Positions 27,315 to 36,368 of a DNA stretch of 43,363 nucleotides are shown here, in pieces. Within the stretch, counting starts at the first letter, position 1. The number at the start of each line of letters is the position of its first letter. The notes under the pieces were generated by a model that was not told the DNA's origin, made no database searches, and saw nothing but the letters and a program-made list of their open reading frames with translations. The DNA is taken from positions 1 to 43,363 of the forward strand of contig NZ_OAOD01000024.1 of assembly GCF_900205925.1 (NCBI RefSeq). The letters run 5' to 3'. This stretch comes from Clostridium peptidivorans (GTDB lineage: Bacteria; Bacillota; Clostridia; Clostridiales; Clostridiaceae). The position numbers were made by a program, and so were the translations under genes.

Positions 27315-29309
27315 ATGGATAATAATTATAATTATTTTTTTACTACCAATAAAATTTATATGATAATGATAGCTATATTAGTTATGTTTATAAGTTATTA
27401 TAATTTTATGATAGGATTAATAGCTAGTTTTATATATATTGGTCTTATAGTATACAATATAAGAACAAATAAAACTAAGAAAAACAAGTGGATAAAGTTT
27501 ATAGAAAATTTTTCTTCTAAATTAGATAATGCTACTAGAAATACATTGGTAAATCTCCCATTTCCAATGCTTATTATAGGAAAAAAGGGAAATATATTGT
27601 GGTATAATCAAAATTTTTCTCAGGTTTTAAGTGATCAAGATATATTAGACAAAAATATAAATGATTTTATAAAGGAATTAAATATAAGGCAAGTATTAGA
27701 AGGTAAAAAAAATTCATTTAAATATGTAAAATTACAAGATAGTTACTTCGATATTTATACTAATATAGTTGAAGGTAATGAAAATAAGGTAAGCAATAAG
27801 GAAAAAATGATTCTTGTATACCTATATGATGTAACAGATTTTTATCATATGATGACAAGTGTTGATGAAAATAAGGAAGCTGTAATGCTTATTGAGGTAG
27901 ACAATTTAGATGAAGTAATAAAAAGTACTGAAGAAGATAAGAGACCTATTTTAATAGCAGAAATAGAAAAAAGCATTAATAGTTATTCTCAAAACCTTAA
28001 TGCTATGTCAAAAAAGTATGATTCAAATAAATATGTGTTATCTGTGCAAAACAAGTATATTCAAAACGAGATGGAAAGAAAGTTTGATGTTTTAGATAAT
28101 ATCCGAGAAATAGATATAGGAAATAAGCTTACAGTAACTTTAAGTATGGGCATAGGACGAGGTGGAAAAAATCCCATAGAAAATCAAAAGTTTGCAGCAT
28201 CAGCTAAAGATTTGGCTCTAGGTAGAGGGGGAGATCAAGCAGTTGTAAAAAATGGAGAAAAACTTTCTTTTTATGGAGGAAAAACTAAGGAAGTAGAAAA
28301 AAGAACTAAGGTGCGTGCCAGGGTTATAGCTCATGCCCTTTTAGATCTTATAAATGAAAGTAGCACAGTTATTATAATGGGTCACGTAAATATGGATATA
28401 GATTGCCTAGGGGCAGCAGTTGGTATTTATAGTACTGTTAATTTTTTAAATAAGCAATGTAATATAGTATTAGATGAAGTAAATAACAGTATTAAAACAA
28501 TAATGGGAAAACTTGAAAATGAAAAGGATTATAATAATGCATTTATTAGCACAATTGATGCTATGGATAAATTAGATGAAGATACATTACTTATATTAGT
28601 AGATGTTCATAGTAAGGGGCATGTGGAAGATATAAGATTAGTAGAAAAGGCAAAGAAAATAGTTATAATAGATCATCATAGAAAGTCCTCTAATTTTGTA
28701 GAAGGGGCTTTGCTTAGCTATATAGAGCCATATGCTTCATCCACTTCGGAAATGGTAACAGAAATGATACAATATATGAGTGACAAACCACAATTAAAGG
28801 TACTAGAAGCAGAAGTATTGCTTGCAGGAATATGTGTAGATACAAAAAACTTTTATTTTAAAACAGGGGTGAGGACCTTTGAAGCTGCCTCTTTTTTAAG
28901 AAAGTTAGGTGCTGACACCATAGATGTTAAGAAATTATTTTCAGATGACTTAGACACCTATTTGAAAAGATATGAGATAATAAAGTCAGCTGAAGTAATA
29001 AATGGAATTGCTATATCAATATGCCCACCGGAAGTGGAAAATATTGTATTAGCTGCACAAGCGGCGGATGAACTACTAAATATTACAGGTATTCATTCAT
29101 CCTTTGTTTTTGCTAAAATAGAAGAGGATATACACATAAGTGGTCGTTCCTTAGGAGATATAAATGTGCAGGTAATACTAGAAGCTTTAGGTGGTGGTGG
29201 GCACATGACTATGGCAGGAGCTAAATTAAAGTCTAATACAATAGAAGAAGCTGTAGAAAAATTAAAAAATGCTATAGATAAATACTTAAGGGAGGGTGAC
29301 AATAAATGA
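27315..29309 (+). CDS. gdpP: Cyclic-di-AMP phosphodiesterase GdpP
   Basis: GdpP hydrolyses c-di-AMP to pApA, tuning potassium uptake, cell wall and osmotic state. The 664-residue protein has two N-terminal membrane spans (about 13-30 and 33-50), a PAS-like domain (about 72-150, [20 protein letters not shown]), a degenerate GGDEF domain (about 175-310, no GGDEF motif), a DHH domain with [13 protein letters not shown] and IIDHHRKS, and a DHHA1 domain with [11 protein letters not shown]. The overlap of 4 bases with rplI (ATGA) suggests tight coupling. Confidence 0.95.
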   Translation: MDNNYNYFFTTNKIYMIMIAILVMFISYYNFMIGLIASFIYIGLIVYNIRTNKTKKNKWIKFIENFSSKLDNATRNTLVNLPFPMLIIGKKGNILWYNQNFSQVLSDQDILDKNINDFIKELNIRQVLEGKKNSFKYVKLQDSYFDIYTNIVEGNENKVSNKEKMILVYLYDVTDFYHMMTSVDENKEAVMLIEVDNLDEVIKSTEEDKRPILIAEIEKSINSYSQNLNAMSKKYDSNKYVLSVQNKYIQNEMERKFDVLDNIREIDIGNKLTVTLSMGIGRGGKNPIENQKFAASAKDLALGRGGDQAVVKNGEKLSFYGGKTKEVEKRTKVRARVIAHALLDLINESSTVIIMGHVNMDIDCLGAAVGIYSTVNFLNKQCNIVLDEVNNSIKTIMGKLENEKDYNNAFISTIDAMDKLDEDTLLILVDVHSKGHVEDIRLVEKAKKIVIIDHHRKSSNFVEGALLSYIEPYASSTSEMVTEMIQYMSDKPQLKVLEAEVLLAGICVDTKNFYFKTGVRTFEAASFLRKLGADTIDVKKLFSDDLDTYLKRYEIIKSAEVINGIAISICPPEVENIVLAAQAADELLNITGIHSSFVFAKIEEDIHISGRSLGDINVQVILEALGGGGHMTMAGAKLKSNTIEEAVEKLKNAIDKYLREGDNK

Positions 29310-29749
29310 AAGTAATATTATTACAAGACGTTAAAAAGTTAGGAAAGAAAGGAGATGTAGTTAATACATCTGACGGATATGCAAGAAACTTCTTATTTCC
29401 AAGGAAATTAGCAATAGAGGCAAATGATTCTAATATGCACGTATTAAATAATAAAAAGGAAGCAGAGAGAAGACAAAAGACTGCAGAAATAGAAGAGGCA
29501 CAAAAATTAGCTAAAGAAATACAAGGTAAGGAAATACTTATTAAAGTTAAAACTGGAGAACATGGAAGATTATTTGGTTCCATAACAGGCAAAGATATTT
29601 CAGAGGAATTAAAGAAAAAGTTCAACCTAGACATAGATAAGAAAAAAATAGTAGTTGATGTTATAAGACAGTTAGGAACTTATGAGGTAGAAATAAAAAT
29701 ATACCCTGAAATTTCTACAAAGGTTAAAGTTGTTGTGGACCAGCAATAA
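29306..29749 (+). CDS. rplI: 50S ribosomal protein L9
   Basis: L9 has 147 residues: an N-terminal 23S-binding domain ([32 protein letters not shown] pattern), a long exposed helix (about 40-75) and a C-terminal domain with [17 protein letters not shown]. It overlaps gdpP by 4 bases and is followed 12 bases later by lonC. Confidence 0.98.
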   Translation: MKVILLQDVKKLGKKGDVVNTSDGYARNFLFPRKLAIEANDSNMHVLNNKKEAERRQKTAEIEEAQKLAKEIQGKEILIKVKTGEHGRLFGSITGKDISEELKKKFNLDIDKKKIVVDVIRQLGTYEVEIKIYPEISTKVKVVVDQQ

Positions 29750-29761
29750 GGAGGAGATGAG

Positions 29762-31660
29762 TTGAAATCTCAATTTGTTGGTGAATTTGAAAAAGATATA
29801 GTTGATTCTCTATCCATGGAAACACAAGTAAATGTACTATGGGAAATGTTGGGAAAAATAGTAGATGAAAAAACTATAAAATCACGAATAATAAAATATA
29901 AGTTGCAAAAATGTATTAGTGGTGGAGATGCATATAAAAGGTTATATGCATTAAATAAAATAATAAGTGATGGAAAAGGTATAGAAATTATTCCAGATAA
30001 AAAAAGTGTATATGATGCCCTTCAAAATACAAATGAATGGATATCACAAGTACTTGCTAAAAGGTATGTTCAAAGTAATATAGAAAAGGAAGTAGAAACT
30101 CTTTTAAATGAAAAGCAAGAAAAATATATAGATGAAATAAGACTTGGAATAATAAAAAAGCAAAAAGGACCAGAAAATGCAAAAACTCTTAAAAAATATG
30201 CAGAGTTAGAAGTTTTAGATTCACAAAAGCTTACTAAAAATATTCAATCTCTTTTAAGACCAGAGTGTTTTGATGAGATTGTAGGTCAGGAAAGAGCAAT
30301 AAAGTCACTGCTTTCTAAAATTGCATCTCCTTACCCTCAGCATATAATACTTTATGGACCTCCAGGAGTGGGAAAAACTACTGCTGCAAGATTAGCTTTA
30401 GAAGAAGCAAAGAAAATGAAGAATACTCCATTTAAAGAAGAGTCAAACTTTGTTGAAGTGGATGGTACTACTTTAAGGTGGGATCCTAGAGAAATCACTA
30501 ATCCACTGCTTGGATCTGTTCATGATCCTATATATCAGGGAAGTAAGAGAGATTTAGCAGAAATCGGAGTGCCTGAACCAAAGCCAGGCCTGGTAACAGA
30601 GGCTCATGGAGGAGTTTTATTTATTGATGAAATAGGGGAACTAGACAATATACTTCAAAATAAACTTCTTAAGGTTTTAGAGGATAAGAGAGTTGATTTT
30701 TCATCTTCTTATTATGATCCAGATGATGAAAATACACCTAAGTATATTAAATACTTATTCGATAAAGGAGCTCCTGCAGATTTTATACTTATAGGGGCAA
30801 CCACTAGGGAACCTGAAGAAATAAATCCTGCCTTAAGATCAAGATGTACTGAGGTATATTTTGAACCATTAACCCCAAAGGATATAGAAATTATAATTGA
30901 AAATGCAGCAAAAAAATTAAATATAAAAATGGAAGATGGATTAGCAGAAACTATAAGTAGATATACTATAGAAGGAAGAAAAGCAGTAAATATACTTGCA
31001 GATGTATATGGATATGTATTATATAAGGAAAATATAGATGCTAATGAAAAAATAAGTATATCACTAGAGGATTTAAAACAAGTTATATCTATAAACAGAC
31101 TTACCCCTTATGAAGAAGTACAAAATGGAGATAAGTATGAAGTAGGCCACATTTATGGGCTAGGAGTTAGTGGATATATAGGTTCTACCATTGAAATTGA
31201 AGCAGCTGTATTTGATGCTAAAGAAAAAGGACAAGGCAAGGTAAGATTTAATGACACTGCAGGTTCTATGGCTAAGGATTCAGTATTTAATGCTGCATCT
31301 GTAATAAGAAAAATAACCGATAAAGATATGAGTGATTATGATATACATGTAAATATAATAGGAGGAGGACGTATTGATGGTCCTTCAGCAGGTGCTGCTA
31401 TTACTATGTGTATAATAAGTTCACTGTTAAATAAACCTATAAGACAAGACATAGCTATAACAGGAGAAATATCTTTAAGGGGGAAAATTAAACCTGTAGG
31501 GGGCATATTTGAAAAAATATATGGTGCTAGAAGGAAGGGCATAAGACAAATTATAATACCTAAGGATAATAGTAAGGAAGTCCCTGTTGGATTGAAAGAT
31601 ATAGAAGTAAAAGCAGTAGAAAATATAGAAGAACTAATGAAGTTAGTGTTTAAAGACTAA
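29762..31660 (+). CDS. lonC: LonC, spore-type Lon family ATP-dependent protease
   Basis: This 632-residue Lon relative starts with TTG, for which GGAGGAGATGAG provides the SD; the nearby ATG frame stops at once. It lacks the usual large Lon N domain. It has an AAA+ module with Walker A GPPGVGKTT (199-207) and Walker B GGVLFIDEIGEL, and a C-terminal Lon protease domain with catalytic Ser542 (GPSAGAA) and Lys585 (KPVGGIFEKI), spaced 43 as in E. coli Lon. It resembles the TIGR02903 spore Lon group. It is inserted between rplI and dnaB. Confidence 0.93.
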   Translation: MKSQFVGEFEKDIVDSLSMETQVNVLWEMLGKIVDEKTIKSRIIKYKLQKCISGGDAYKRLYALNKIISDGKGIEIIPDKKSVYDALQNTNEWISQVLAKRYVQSNIEKEVETLLNEKQEKYIDEIRLGIIKKQKGPENAKTLKKYAELEVLDSQKLTKNIQSLLRPECFDEIVGQERAIKSLLSKIASPYPQHIILYGPPGVGKTTAARLALEEAKKMKNTPFKEESNFVEVDGTTLRWDPREITNPLLGSVHDPIYQGSKRDLAEIGVPEPKPGLVTEAHGGVLFIDEIGELDNILQNKLLKVLEDKRVDFSSSYYDPDDENTPKYIKYLFDKGAPADFILIGATTREPEEINPALRSRCTEVYFEPLTPKDIEIIIENAAKKLNIKMEDGLAETISRYTIEGRKAVNILADVYGYVLYKENIDANEKISISLEDLKQVISINRLTPYEEVQNGDKYEVGHIYGLGVSGYIGSTIEIEAAVFDAKEKGQGKVRFNDTAGSMAKDSVFNAASVIRKITDKDMSDYDIHVNIIGGGRIDGPSAGAAITMCIISSLLNKPIRQDIAITGEISLRGKIKPVGGIFEKIYGARRKGIRQIIIPKDNSKEVPVGLKDIEVKAVENIEELMKLVFKD

Positions 31661-31673
31661 GGAGAGATGAGGT

Positions 31674-33011
31674 TTGGATACACCAGTATTAAGAAGCATG
31701 CCCCATAATATAGAGGCAGAACAAAGTGTGCTTGGTTCCATGATTATAGACAAAACTTCTATAGCACAATCAGCAGAAGTTTTACAAGCCTCAGATTTTT
31801 ATAAAGATGCCCATGAAGTAATATTTAATGCAATAATGGATTTGTATCAAAAGGATACAGCAGTAGATTTAATAACTCTCACAGAACATTTGCAATCAAA
31901 TGAGAAACTTGAAGGCGCTGGAGGGATAACTTATATAAGTCAGGTTTGTACTTCAGTTATCTCTACAGCTAATCTTCAATCCTATATAAAGATTGTTAAG
32001 AATAAATCTACACTAAGAAAACTTATACGTGCATCTACCGATATTATAGAACAAAGTTATAATAAGCAAGATGATGTAGCTTCCGTTGTAGATATAGCAG
32101 AAAAAAAGATTTTTGATATAGGAAGTAATAGAGATACAAGTGATTTTGAAGCTATGAATACTGTACTTGAAAGAGGATTTTTAGAAATAGAACGACTCTT
32201 TAATAATAAAGGCGGTGTAACAGGAGTACCTTCAGGTTTTCCTGAGTTGGATTCTAAAACCTCTGGTTTCCAAAGAGGAGATATGGTGCTAATTGCAGCT
32301 AGACCTTCTATGGGTAAGACAACTTTTGCTCTTAACTTAGCAGAGTATGCAGCACTTAGAGAAGGAAAAAGTGTAGCGGTATTTTCACTAGAAATGTCCA
32401 AAGAGCAGCTAGCATATAAGCTCTTGTGTTCTCAAGCTAATGTAGATATGTTAAAGCTTAGAACAGGAAATTTAGAGGATAAGGATTGGGAGAGTATAGC
32501 AAAAGCATCAGGTCCACTTTCAACTGCTAGGATATTTATAGATGATACTGCAGGAATATCTGTTATGGAAATGAGATCTAAGTGTAGAAAGCTAAAAATA
32601 GAACATGGAATAGATTTAATACTCGTAGATTACTTACAGCTTATGTCAGGAAGTAGAGGTAACGAGAGTAGGCAACAAGAGGTATCTGAGATATCGAGAT
32701 CTATCAAGGCACTAGCAAAAGAAATGCAGTGCCCCGTAATAGCACTATCTCAGCTTTCTCGTGCTCCTGAGCAAAGAACAGATCATAGACCAATGTTATC
32801 TGACTTAAGAGAATCAGGTTCTATAGAGCAGGATGCTGACTTAGTTATGTTCTTATATAGAGATGAGTACTATAATAAAGAAACTGAAGAGAAAAACGTG
32901 GCAGAATGCATCATAGCTAAGCAAAGAAATGGTCCTACTGGAACGGTTAAACTGGCTTGGTTAGGACAATATAGTAAGTTTGGAAGATTGGATGTTATAC
33001 ATCAAGAATAA
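31674..33011 (+). CDS. dnaB: Replicative DNA helicase DnaB (DnaC of Bacillus)
   Basis: This is the hexameric fork helicase. It has 445 residues. The N-terminal collar domain starts PHNIEAEQSVLGSMIID; the RecA-like motor has Walker A ARPSMGKTTFALN, Walker B LILVDYLQLM, and motif H4 QRNGPTGTVKL with the arginine finger nearby. TTG at 31674 is used; GAGG and AAGGAG lie upstream. It ends the rplI-lonC-dnaB run with a good terminator. Confidence 0.98.
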   Translation: MDTPVLRSMPHNIEAEQSVLGSMIIDKTSIAQSAEVLQASDFYKDAHEVIFNAIMDLYQKDTAVDLITLTEHLQSNEKLEGAGGITYISQVCTSVISTANLQSYIKIVKNKSTLRKLIRASTDIIEQSYNKQDDVASVVDIAEKKIFDIGSNRDTSDFEAMNTVLERGFLEIERLFNNKGGVTGVPSGFPELDSKTSGFQRGDMVLIAARPSMGKTTFALNLAEYAALREGKSVAVFSLEMSKEQLAYKLLCSQANVDMLKLRTGNLEDKDWESIAKASGPLSTARIFIDDTAGISVMEMRSKCRKLKIEHGIDLILVDYLQLMSGSRGNESRQQEVSEISRSIKALAKEMQCPVIALSQLSRAPEQRTDHRPMLSDLRESGSIEQDADLVMFLYRDEYYNKETEEKNVAECIIAKQRNGPTGTVKLAWLGQYSKFGRLDVIHQE

Positions 33012-33047
33012 AAATATAAGTAGGGATTTACCTACTTATATTTTTTT
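33011..33047 (+). terminator. Terminator after dnaB
   Basis: A 14-bp stem, AAAATATAAGTAGG (33011-33024) and CCTACTTATATTTT (33031-33044), with loop GATTTA and a run of T through 33047. Confidence 0.88.
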
Positions 33048-33060
33048 GTGTTTTAAGCAA

Positions 33061-33089
33061 TTGATATAAATGGAATAATGCGGTATAAA
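33061..33089 (+). promoter_or_regulatory. Promoter of tRNA-Thr
   Basis: -35 TTGATA (33061-33066), a 17-bp spacer and -10 TATAAA (33084-33089). The predicted start is near 33096, 11 bases before the tRNA. Confidence 0.75.
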
Positions 33090-33106
33090 ATATATATACA
33101 GATTAT

Positions 33107-33182
33107 GCTCCTGTACCACAGTTGGTAGTGCAACTGATTCGTAATCAGTAGGTCGCAGGTTCGATTCCTGTCGGGAGCACCA
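33107..33182 (+). tRNA. tRNA-Thr (anticodon CGT)
   Basis: The 76-base cloverleaf has acceptor GCTCCTG paired with CGGGAGC, anticodon stem CTGA-type with loop TTCGTAA (anticodon CGT, reading ACG), GGTTCGATTCC in the T arm, and an encoded CCA. It is a single-gene unit with its own promoter. Confidence 0.95.
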
Positions 33183-33328
33183 AGTTATTAGAATTTTAGG
33201 GTGATTTTTATCAATAAAGCAATTATTAAATTTAATTTAATATATAAACTTATCACCATAAAAGCTAAGTTTTGTATTATAATATAGTCGTAGCTTGTAC
33301 TAACTTAAATAAAAAATGGAGGCCGGGT

Positions 33329-34858
33329 ATGGTTAAAGAGTTAAAGCGTATTAATTTATTTTTTATTATTTTAATGGTATTTAGCATGATTATGTATTTT
33401 CCTGTTAATAAAGTTAAAGCAGCAGAGGATAATACAATAATTATAAATAATACTGAAAAAGATAATGAAGGTTCAGTAATTACTAATGATGTTAAAGAAA
33501 CGAATACTACTGAAGAAATTCCGGGAGATATAAAAGAAGAAGATACTATATTAAAAGATGCAACAATAGGAATAGACAAGCAAAGGATTTTTGAAAAGGA
33601 TAGAGCAGTACTTATCATAAAATCTGCTTATGAGAAAGAAGTTCAATACAAGGTTGTACTTCAGTCCGTAGATAAAAATGAATGGACAGACATTACGCCT
33701 AATTATTCAGAAGGTATTAAAGCTAAAGATAGTTATGTTAAGGTAATGCCTCAACTTTTAGCAGGCAAGTATAAATTGTATGTTTTTGCAAAGCCTTTAA
33801 ATTTAGAAGGAACTAAATCCATGAAAATTGGAACTACAGAAGTTAAATATGAGGATTTAAAAGTACTAGATATAACATGTGAGCAAGATATATTGCCACA
33901 ATTAAAGGCTACTTTAAGTTCAAGCAGTGTATACGAAGGAGATAAAGTAACATTAAAGTTAACCTCTAACTTTAATGATTATGTTCAATATAAGGTTTTT
34001 ATATATTCAAATAGTACTAAAAAGTGGTCTGAAGTAACTTCAGCATATACATCTGCATATTTGGGAGGTCAAGAAGCAAAAATAGAAACAGGTAAGCTTG
34101 CTTTAGGAGATTATAAAATACAAGTTAGGGTAAAAAAAGCTAATATACCAGGAAAATATAAGGATTCCTTAGGAGATTATGATGCATTACAAAGTTATGA
34201 TGTAAAAGCTGTAAAAAGACCAGCACCACCTAAACCAGCATATCCGGAAGCACCTAAAATTGAGCCAGTGTATGTAGGTAATGCTAGTGAAGTTGAACGA
34301 ATTAATGTAAGACAAAGTCCAAGTACTTCTTCTAAAATATTAGGATATGTTTATGGAAGTACCCAAGTATTAAATGTATTGGGTACAAGTGGGGACTTCT
34401 ACTATGTACAAACAAGAGATTATGAAACCTCAAATATTATAAAGGGATACATAAGAAAAGATTACGTTAGAAAGACTACTCCTGTAAATTCATATAGCAT
34501 AGTAGTAGATATAAGTGATCAAAAGGTATATATATATAAAGCAGGACAGCTTTATAAAAGCTTTATATGTTCAACAGGAGGATATTATACGCCTACGCCT
34601 ACAGGAAAGTATTTGGTAGGGGGAAGAGGCCCATCCTTTGGTCAAGAAAAAGGATATATATGTTATAATTTTATTAGAATAAATTATGATTATTTGTTCC
34701 ATAGTGTACTTCATAACTTAGATGGTTCTATAATGACATCTGAATATAAAAAATTGGGGACAAGAGCATCTCATGGATGTATAAGATTACCTGATGCATA
34801 TATTAAATGGATGTATGATAATATTCCACGTAATACTTTAGTAGTAATACAAGATTAA
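33329..34858 (+). CDS. Secreted L,D-transpeptidase with SH3 domain
   Basis: This 509-residue exported protein likely cross-links or edits peptidoglycan. The ATG at 33329 has GGAGG 6 bases upstream. The signal peptide is about 1-34 (LFFIILMVFSMIMYFPVNKVKA, cut after AxA). Two related repeats follow (about 80-160 and 190-275; each has VQYKV...W(T/S)(D/E)(I/V)T), like triple-tyrosine modules. A Pro-rich linker leads to an SH3 domain (about 318-375, RINVRQSPSTSSKILG). The C-terminal YkuD domain (about 385-509) has the active-site ASHGCIRLPD motif. It has its own terminator. Confidence 0.9.
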   Translation: MVKELKRINLFFIILMVFSMIMYFPVNKVKAAEDNTIIINNTEKDNEGSVITNDVKETNTTEEIPGDIKEEDTILKDATIGIDKQRIFEKDRAVLIIKSAYEKEVQYKVVLQSVDKNEWTDITPNYSEGIKAKDSYVKVMPQLLAGKYKLYVFAKPLNLEGTKSMKIGTTEVKYEDLKVLDITCEQDILPQLKATLSSSSVYEGDKVTLKLTSNFNDYVQYKVFIYSNSTKKWSEVTSAYTSAYLGGQEAKIETGKLALGDYKIQVRVKKANIPGKYKDSLGDYDALQSYDVKAVKRPAPPKPAYPEAPKIEPVYVGNASEVERINVRQSPSTSSKILGYVYGSTQVLNVLGTSGDFYYVQTRDYETSNIIKGYIRKDYVRKTTPVNSYSIVVDISDQKVYIYKAGQLYKSFICSTGGYYTPTPTGKYLVGGRGPSFGQEKGYICYNFIRINYDYLFHSVLHNLDGSIMTSEYKKLGTRASHGCIRLPDAYIKWMYDNIPRNTLVVIQD

Positions 34859-34870
34859 AATAATATAAAC

Positions 34871-34902
34871 AAAAATGAGAGCAAGATTTGCTCTCATTTT
34901 TT
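34871..34902 (+). terminator. Terminator of the L,D-transpeptidase gene
   Basis: AAAAATGAGAGCAA (34871-34884) and TTGCTCTCATTTTT (34888-34901) form a 14-bp stem around GAT, followed by T. It is strong. Confidence 0.92.
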
Positions 34903-34936
34903 ATACATCTAAACATTTTTTTAGTATATAAAAACC

Positions 34937-34970
34937 CACTTGTGTTTATTTGGTGAATACAAGTGTTATT
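34937..34970 (+). promoter_or_regulatory. Second hairpin downstream of the transpeptidase
   Basis: CACTTGTGTT (34937-34946) pairs with AATACAAGTG (34956-34965) with one wobble, then TTATTTTG. It could be a backup terminator or a leader element for the ACT-domain gene at 35143. The rest of the 34903-35142 gap shows nothing convincing. Confidence 0.4.
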
Positions 34971-35142
34971 TTGATTCAGACAAATTTGTTTTAATATCTA
35001 AAGATGGATATATGAATAAAAAGCTTATAATTAAACTTAAATTGTTCATACTAAATAAAATAAAGCTGTTGTATGTTTATTTTAGATATGGTAGCATTAT
35101 TGTATAATTAACATATCCTTATAGTATTGATGAGGTGAAATT

Positions 35143-35580
35143 ATGCCAAATAAATTTTTAATGATACATACTAGTGTATTGCCAGATGTATTTGAAAAGG
35201 TTTTAGAAGTAAAAGAGTTAATGAAATCAGGAAAAGTAAAAGAAATAACTGAAGCAGTAAAAATTATTGGGATAAGTAGAAGTACTTATTATAAATATAA
35301 AGATTATGTATTTGCTGTTTCAGAAAACCTAAATAGTAGAAAGGTTATAATAGCCTTAACCCTTGATCATGAACCGGGAACTCTTTCGAAAATATTAGAT
35401 AAGGTAGCTTTTTACAAGGGAAACATATTGACCATAAATCAGGAGATTCCCATTAATAATACAGCAAATGTAAATATTACATTTGACATGTCAAGTTTAA
35501 ATGTAGAATTAAATGAATTTTTAGATGAAATTAGAGACATGGATCATGTAATAAAGCTTGAATTAGTGGCTATGGATTAA
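35143..35580 (+). CDS. ACT domain-containing protein (UPF0735, PheB/YszB-like)
   Basis: This 145-residue protein has an N-terminal helix-turn-helix (about 25-55, LMKSGKVKEITEAVKIIGISRSTYYKYKD) and an ACT domain (about 68-140, RKVIIALTLDHEPGTLSKILDKVA). UPF0735 members such as PheB pair these two parts and are thought to regulate aromatic amino acid metabolism. No aromatic pathway gene is present nearby. SD GAGGTG lies 7 bases before the ATG. Confidence 0.87.
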   Translation: MPNKFLMIHTSVLPDVFEKVLEVKELMKSGKVKEITEAVKIIGISRSTYYKYKDYVFAVSENLNSRKVIIALTLDHEPGTLSKILDKVAFYKGNILTINQEIPINNTANVNITFDMSSLNVELNEFLDEIRDMDHVIKLELVAMD

Positions 35581-35600
35581 TAATATTTAGTGAAATGGTA

Positions 35601-35637
35601 AAAGAGATGTTGCAAGTTATGCTTCATCTCTTTTTTT
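35601..35637. terminator. Bidirectional terminator overlapping the phosphatidyltransferase end
   Basis: AAAGAGATG (35601-35609) pairs with CATCTCTTT (35625-35633), with an inner GCA/TGC pair, then a T run on the plus strand and TTTTACC on the minus. The stop codon of the convergent minus-strand gene (35617-35619) lies in the loop, so the hairpin encodes the last codons. Confidence 0.82.
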
Positions 35638-36132
35638 AATATAAAGTATTGAATAGTTAAAAAATGCTACAAGAGCACTTATAACCGCTAAATATAGAAG
35701 ATACTTTCCATATAAAATGTTAAAGCTTAAAACTAGTATAGCTAAATAAAAGATAACTGTGGAGATTTTCCCAAAGATATTAGAAGGAATGATAAAGTTC
35801 TTATTATAAAGTACAACTCCTGCTATAATCATAGCGGCTTCTTTCATAGTTACAACTATTAAAACTGAACTAGGAATTAATTTTTTTAATGTAAGACAAG
35901 CTAATACTGTAATCAACATTAATTTATCAGCTAAGGGATCTAATACTGTTCCCCATTTAGTTATCAAATTGTGTTTTCGAGCAATATATCCATCTAATAC
36001 ATCGGTAAATCCTGCTATAAAGAAAATATATATAGAATATGCAAAACTATTATTTATATTTGAAAAAAACATAAGAATAAATATTGGAATAAGAAACATT
36101 CTAAAAAGCGTAAGTAAATTAGGAATATTCAT
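35617..36132 (-). CDS. pgsA: CDP-alcohol phosphatidyltransferase, PgsA-like
   Basis: This 171-residue membrane enzyme has the CDP-alcohol signature (about 43-71) D-V-L-D-G-Y-I-A-R followed by G-T-V-L-D and P-L-A-D, i.e. DxxDGxxAR(x)8Gx3Dx3D, which binds the metal and CDP. About five membrane spans are visible. The start MNIPNLLTLFRMFLIPIF is typical of phosphatidylglycerophosphate synthase. A second pgsA may exist elsewhere, so substrate assignment is tentative. It points towards oriC. Confidence 0.88.
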   Translation of the reverse strand: MNIPNLLTLFRMFLIPIFILMFFSNINNSFAYSIYIFFIAGFTDVLDGYIARKHNLITKWGTVLDPLADKLMLITVLACLTLKKLIPSSVLIVVTMKEAAMIIAGVVLYNKNFIIPSNIFGKISTVIFYLAILVLSFNILYGKYLLYLAVISALVAFFNYSILYIKKRDEA

Positions 36133-36321
36133 TTATATCGCTCCTATATAATTAATGTAGGTTTTAATAAGGGTTATATTAATATTATAACAATGTATAT
36201 AATAATTGATAATGAATTTGCATAAAATATTAGATAAATTTTTAAAATATATAAGAAATGTGGTAATGGGTGATTTTGGCGAATTTTAAAGTAAATATTG
36301 TGTTAAATATTCGTATATGTA

Positions 36322-36350
36322 TTGACTGATGATTTTAAATTTGCTACCAT
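36322..36350 (+). promoter_or_regulatory. Promoter of the flavoprotein-purA unit
   Basis: -35 TTGACT (36322-36327), a 17-bp spacer and -10 TACCAT (36345-36350) give a start near 36357 and a very short leader before the ATG at 36369. Confidence 0.7.
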
Positions 36351-36368
36351 AATACGGGAGGGGATAGT

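Noticed and set aside
33272..33328. Upstream extension of the L,D-transpeptidase
   Set aside because: It would put 19 residues before the signal peptide; GGAGG and the ATG at 33329 give a normal signal sequence.
36133..36321. Riboswitch upstream of the flavoprotein-purA unit
   Set aside because: The predicted transcript start leaves only about a dozen leader bases and no conserved purine or other aptamer core was seen.
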